34,209 nt of DNA. It comes from Eremococcus coleocola DSM 15696. GTDB lineage: Bacteria > Bacillota > Bacilli > Lactobacillales > Aerococcaceae. The position numbers and the translations under genes are program-made. The notes under the pieces were generated by a model that did not search any database, was not told the origin of the DNA, and worked only from the letters and a program-made list of their open reading frames with translations. The stretch covers positions 1 through 34,209 of the forward strand of contig NZ_AUAT01000025.1 of assembly GCF_000428865.1 (NCBI RefSeq). Reading direction: 5' to 3'. Shown here piece by piece: positions 32,376 to 34,209 of this stretch (position 1 is its first letter; each line of letters begins with the position of its first letter).

Positions 32376-33167
32376 ATGCAAAAGAACCCTCAAAATAATT
32401 CCTTAAATCATCCACAAGATTATAAGCAACAAGTTAACCACCTCGCCCATCTAGTCGAGCAAGCTAAAACAGTGTGTGTCTTTACCGGAGCTGGCGCTTC
32501 CACTGAATCTGGCATTCCTGATTACCGGTCCCGCTTCGGTATTTGGACCAAGATGGAAGAAGAGGGGAAAGACCCTCAATACTTCGCCCACTATAAGCGC
32601 CTCGTTGAAGATCCAGCAGAATTCTTTGGCCGCCGCATTGGCAACGGTCCAGGTCCTAAACCCAATCTAGGCCACTATGCCCTGGCCCAGATAGAGGGTG
32701 CTGGTAAAGATATCCGAATTGTGACCCAGAATGTAGATGGTCTCCACCAAGAAGCGGGCCACCGGTCCGTAGTTGAACTTCACGGTAGTCACCACCGTTG
32801 GTATTGTATGGATTGTGACCGGCCTTATAAATTTCAAGAACTCCGCTATGACCACCAACACGTCCCACGGTGTTATATCTGTAATGGGGTGGTCCGTCCG
32901 GATGTGGTGTACTTTGGTGAGAATATTGATCCTAAAATTGTGGCCCAGGCAGAACGGGCGGTCGCTGCCGCCGACTTACTCTTAATTGTCGGCACCACCC
33001 TAGCCACTGGACGGGCCAAACGTCTAGCTCGCTCCTTTACGGGCGGACCGGTAGTGGTCATTAATTGCGATGAGATTTCACTTCGGCCGATTAAGGTAGA
33101 TTTATTTATTCAAGCTGGCTTTGCCCAAGTGATGCAAGACTTGAAGACCCACCTTGACCATACTTAA
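32376..33167 (+). CDS. Sir2 family NAD-dependent protein deacylase
   Basis: A 263-aa sirtuin that removes acyl groups from lysine using NAD+. The NAD site is TGAGASTESGIPDYRS (from residue 37), TQNVDGLHQEAG supplies the central loop, and catalytic His136 is in ELHGSHH. Cys144, Cys147, Cys166 and Cys169 form the zinc ribbon. VGTTLATGRAKRL and VINCDE close the Rossmann fold. ATG 32376 was chosen because AAGGAG (32363-32368) is spaced by 7 and the promoter lies upstream of it. No macro-domain or lipoate-ligase partner is adjacent, so it is not the M-class operon type. Confidence 0.93.
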   Translation: MQKNPQNNSLNHPQDYKQQVNHLAHLVEQAKTVCVFTGAGASTESGIPDYRSRFGIWTKMEEEGKDPQYFAHYKRLVEDPAEFFGRRIGNGPGPKPNLGHYALAQIEGAGKDIRIVTQNVDGLHQEAGHRSVVELHGSHHRWYCMDCDRPYKFQELRYDHQHVPRCYICNGVVRPDVVYFGENIDPKIVAQAERAVAAADLLLIVGTTLATGRAKRLARSFTGGPVVVINCDEISLRPIKVDLFIQAGFAQVMQDLKTHLDHT

Positions 33168-33192
33168 GTCGGTCTTCTCATCAGAAAATAAC

Positions 33193-33221
33193 TTGTAATC
33201 AATTCGTAATTTGTTTAAACT
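33193..33221 (+). promoter_or_regulatory. Promoter of galU
   Basis: A -35 TTGTAA (33193-33198) and -10 TAAACT (33216-33221) are 17 bases apart. AAAGGAG (33238-33244) follows before ATG 33252. Confidence 0.6.
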
Positions 33222-33251
33222 AAACATTAGTAAATTTAAAGGAGTCTTTTT

Positions 33252-34145
33252 ATGATACCTAAAGTAAAAAAAGCGATTATTCCAGCTGCCGGCTATGGGA
33301 CTCGGTTCTTACCAGCTACTAAGGCCATGCCTAAAGAAATGTTACCAATTATTGACAAGCCAACCATTCAATACATTGTGGAAGAAGCGGTTGAAGCAGG
33401 AATTGAAGATATTATTATCATCACCGGTAAATCAAAACGAGCCATTGAAGACCATTTTGACCGGAATATTGAATTAGAAAATGACTTAGAAAGTAAAGGC
33501 AAACTAGAAATGTTGGAATCCGTCCAACATGCCTCTAACTTAGCCAATATTTACTTCATCCGTCAGAAACAAATGAAGGGCTTGGGGGATGCTATCTATA
33601 CCGCCCGTACCTTCATTGGCGATGAACCCTTTGCTGTTCTATTAGGGGATGATATTGTAGTTCATGAAGAAGGGGACTTACCTGCCATCCAACAACTGAT
33701 TGAAGAATATAACCAAACGGGATCGTCTGTGATTGGGGTTCAAACCGTACCTGAAGACCAAACCCATCGTTATGGGGTGATTGATCCTATTTCTAAGGAT
33801 GGCCGGCTATACGAAGTGGCCAACTTCGTAGAAAAACCTGCTCTAGGGACAGCTCCATCCAACCAAGCGATTATGGGACGCTATGTCTTAACTCCACAAA
33901 TCTTTGATTATCTAGCTAAGAAAAAAGTAGGTGCCGGCGGCGAAATTCAATTAACCGACGCCATCCAAATGTTAAACCAAGTCCAAGATGTTTATGCCTA
34001 TGATTTTGTCGGCAAGCGCTATGACGTGGGTGAGAAACTAGGCTTCATTAAGACTACAATAGACTTTGCTTTAGAACGTGAATTTGCCGATGATATTATT
34101 CAATATATGGAAGGAAAGTTACGGGAACTTAATAAAGCGAACTAG
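33252..34145 (+). CDS. galU: UTP-glucose-1-phosphate uridylyltransferase
   Basis: A 297-aa enzyme making UDP-glucose from UTP and glucose-1-phosphate, the precursor for glycolipids, lipoteichoic acid anchors and capsules. The N-terminal [20 protein letters not shown] (12-31) is the nucleotide-binding signature of bacterial GalU, and [20 protein letters not shown] and [11 protein letters not shown] with [10 protein letters not shown] complete the fold. Length is typical. Monocistronic as far as visible; the 64 bases after it show no further gene and no clear terminator before the window ends. Confidence 0.96.
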   Translation: MIPKVKKAIIPAAGYGTRFLPATKAMPKEMLPIIDKPTIQYIVEEAVEAGIEDIIIITGKSKRAIEDHFDRNIELENDLESKGKLEMLESVQHASNLANIYFIRQKQMKGLGDAIYTARTFIGDEPFAVLLGDDIVVHEEGDLPAIQQLIEEYNQTGSSVIGVQTVPEDQTHRYGVIDPISKDGRLYEVANFVEKPALGTAPSNQAIMGRYVLTPQIFDYLAKKKVGAGGEIQLTDAIQMLNQVQDVYAYDFVGKRYDVGEKLGFIKTTIDFALEREFADDIIQYMEGKLRELNKAN

Positions 34146-34209
34146 CAAATTATTCAAATGAAAAGCTTAAGAATTCTTTAAATCTCTTTAAAAAATCTAA
34201 ATAGTTTGG

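Overview
The window looks like a chromosomal segment of a low-to-moderate GC Gram-positive bacterium of the order Lactobacillales. The evidence is strong AAGGAGG ribosome binding sites, an rRNA-tRNA block of Firmicutes type, an LPxTG wall protein, an AmaP/DUF2273/Asp23 operon, and many short operons ending in hairpin-plus-T terminators. An Aerococcaceae member would fit, but this is an impression from protein style, not a proven assignment.

Layout: 1-1480 holds the 3' end of a 23S rRNA, a 5S rRNA and twelve tRNA genes (Asn, Ser, Glu, Val, Asp, Phe, Tyr, Trp, His, Gln, Cys, Leu) closed by a terminator. A decayed Old-Yellow-Enzyme-type gene (1530-1959) separates this block from a MarR plus heterodimeric ABC exporter operon (2197-6173). 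Next come an LPNTG-anchored protein with four SpaA/Cna-B-like repeats (6604-8613), a LytTR/DUF3021 regulatory pair (8805-9700) and a secreted flavin-dependent fumarate-reductase-like enzyme (10097-11863). A MATE-rhodanese-pseudouridine synthase operon (12235-14652) has two frameshifts in its MATE gene. It is followed by a YpfJ-type metallopeptidase (14739-15671), a 40-bp tandem repeat array, a Dps protein (16412-16873) and a second 40-bp-period hairpin array.

The right half starts with a TetR/FtsX-permease/ATPase operon (17481-19893). Its order and palindromic operator resemble the Lactococcus heme-responsive hrtRBA system. Then come a ClC antiporter with a TrkA-C domain, a YghU-like glutathione transferase (frameshifted near its end) with an MGMT-fold protein, a Gfo/Idh/MocA remnant on the minus strand, the AmaP-DUF2273-Asp23-Asp23 envelope-stress operon (23845-25686), BrnQ, an M16C metallopeptidase, a GC-rich multi-hairpin intergenic region (30600-30960), a GT4 glycosyltransferase on the minus strand, a sirtuin and GalU.

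Functional themes are efflux and stress (two ABC systems, MATE, Dps, Asp23, Hrt-like) and envelope building (GalU makes UDP-glucose, a likely donor for the nearby GT4 enzyme; LPxTG protein). The least explained material is non-coding. Several intergenic regions carry hairpin repeats spaced 40 bp apart, some with compensatory base changes, and one about 360-base region folds into at least five consecutive hairpins. Three otherwise intact coding sequences appear to have lost single bases, which could be real decay or sequencing error.
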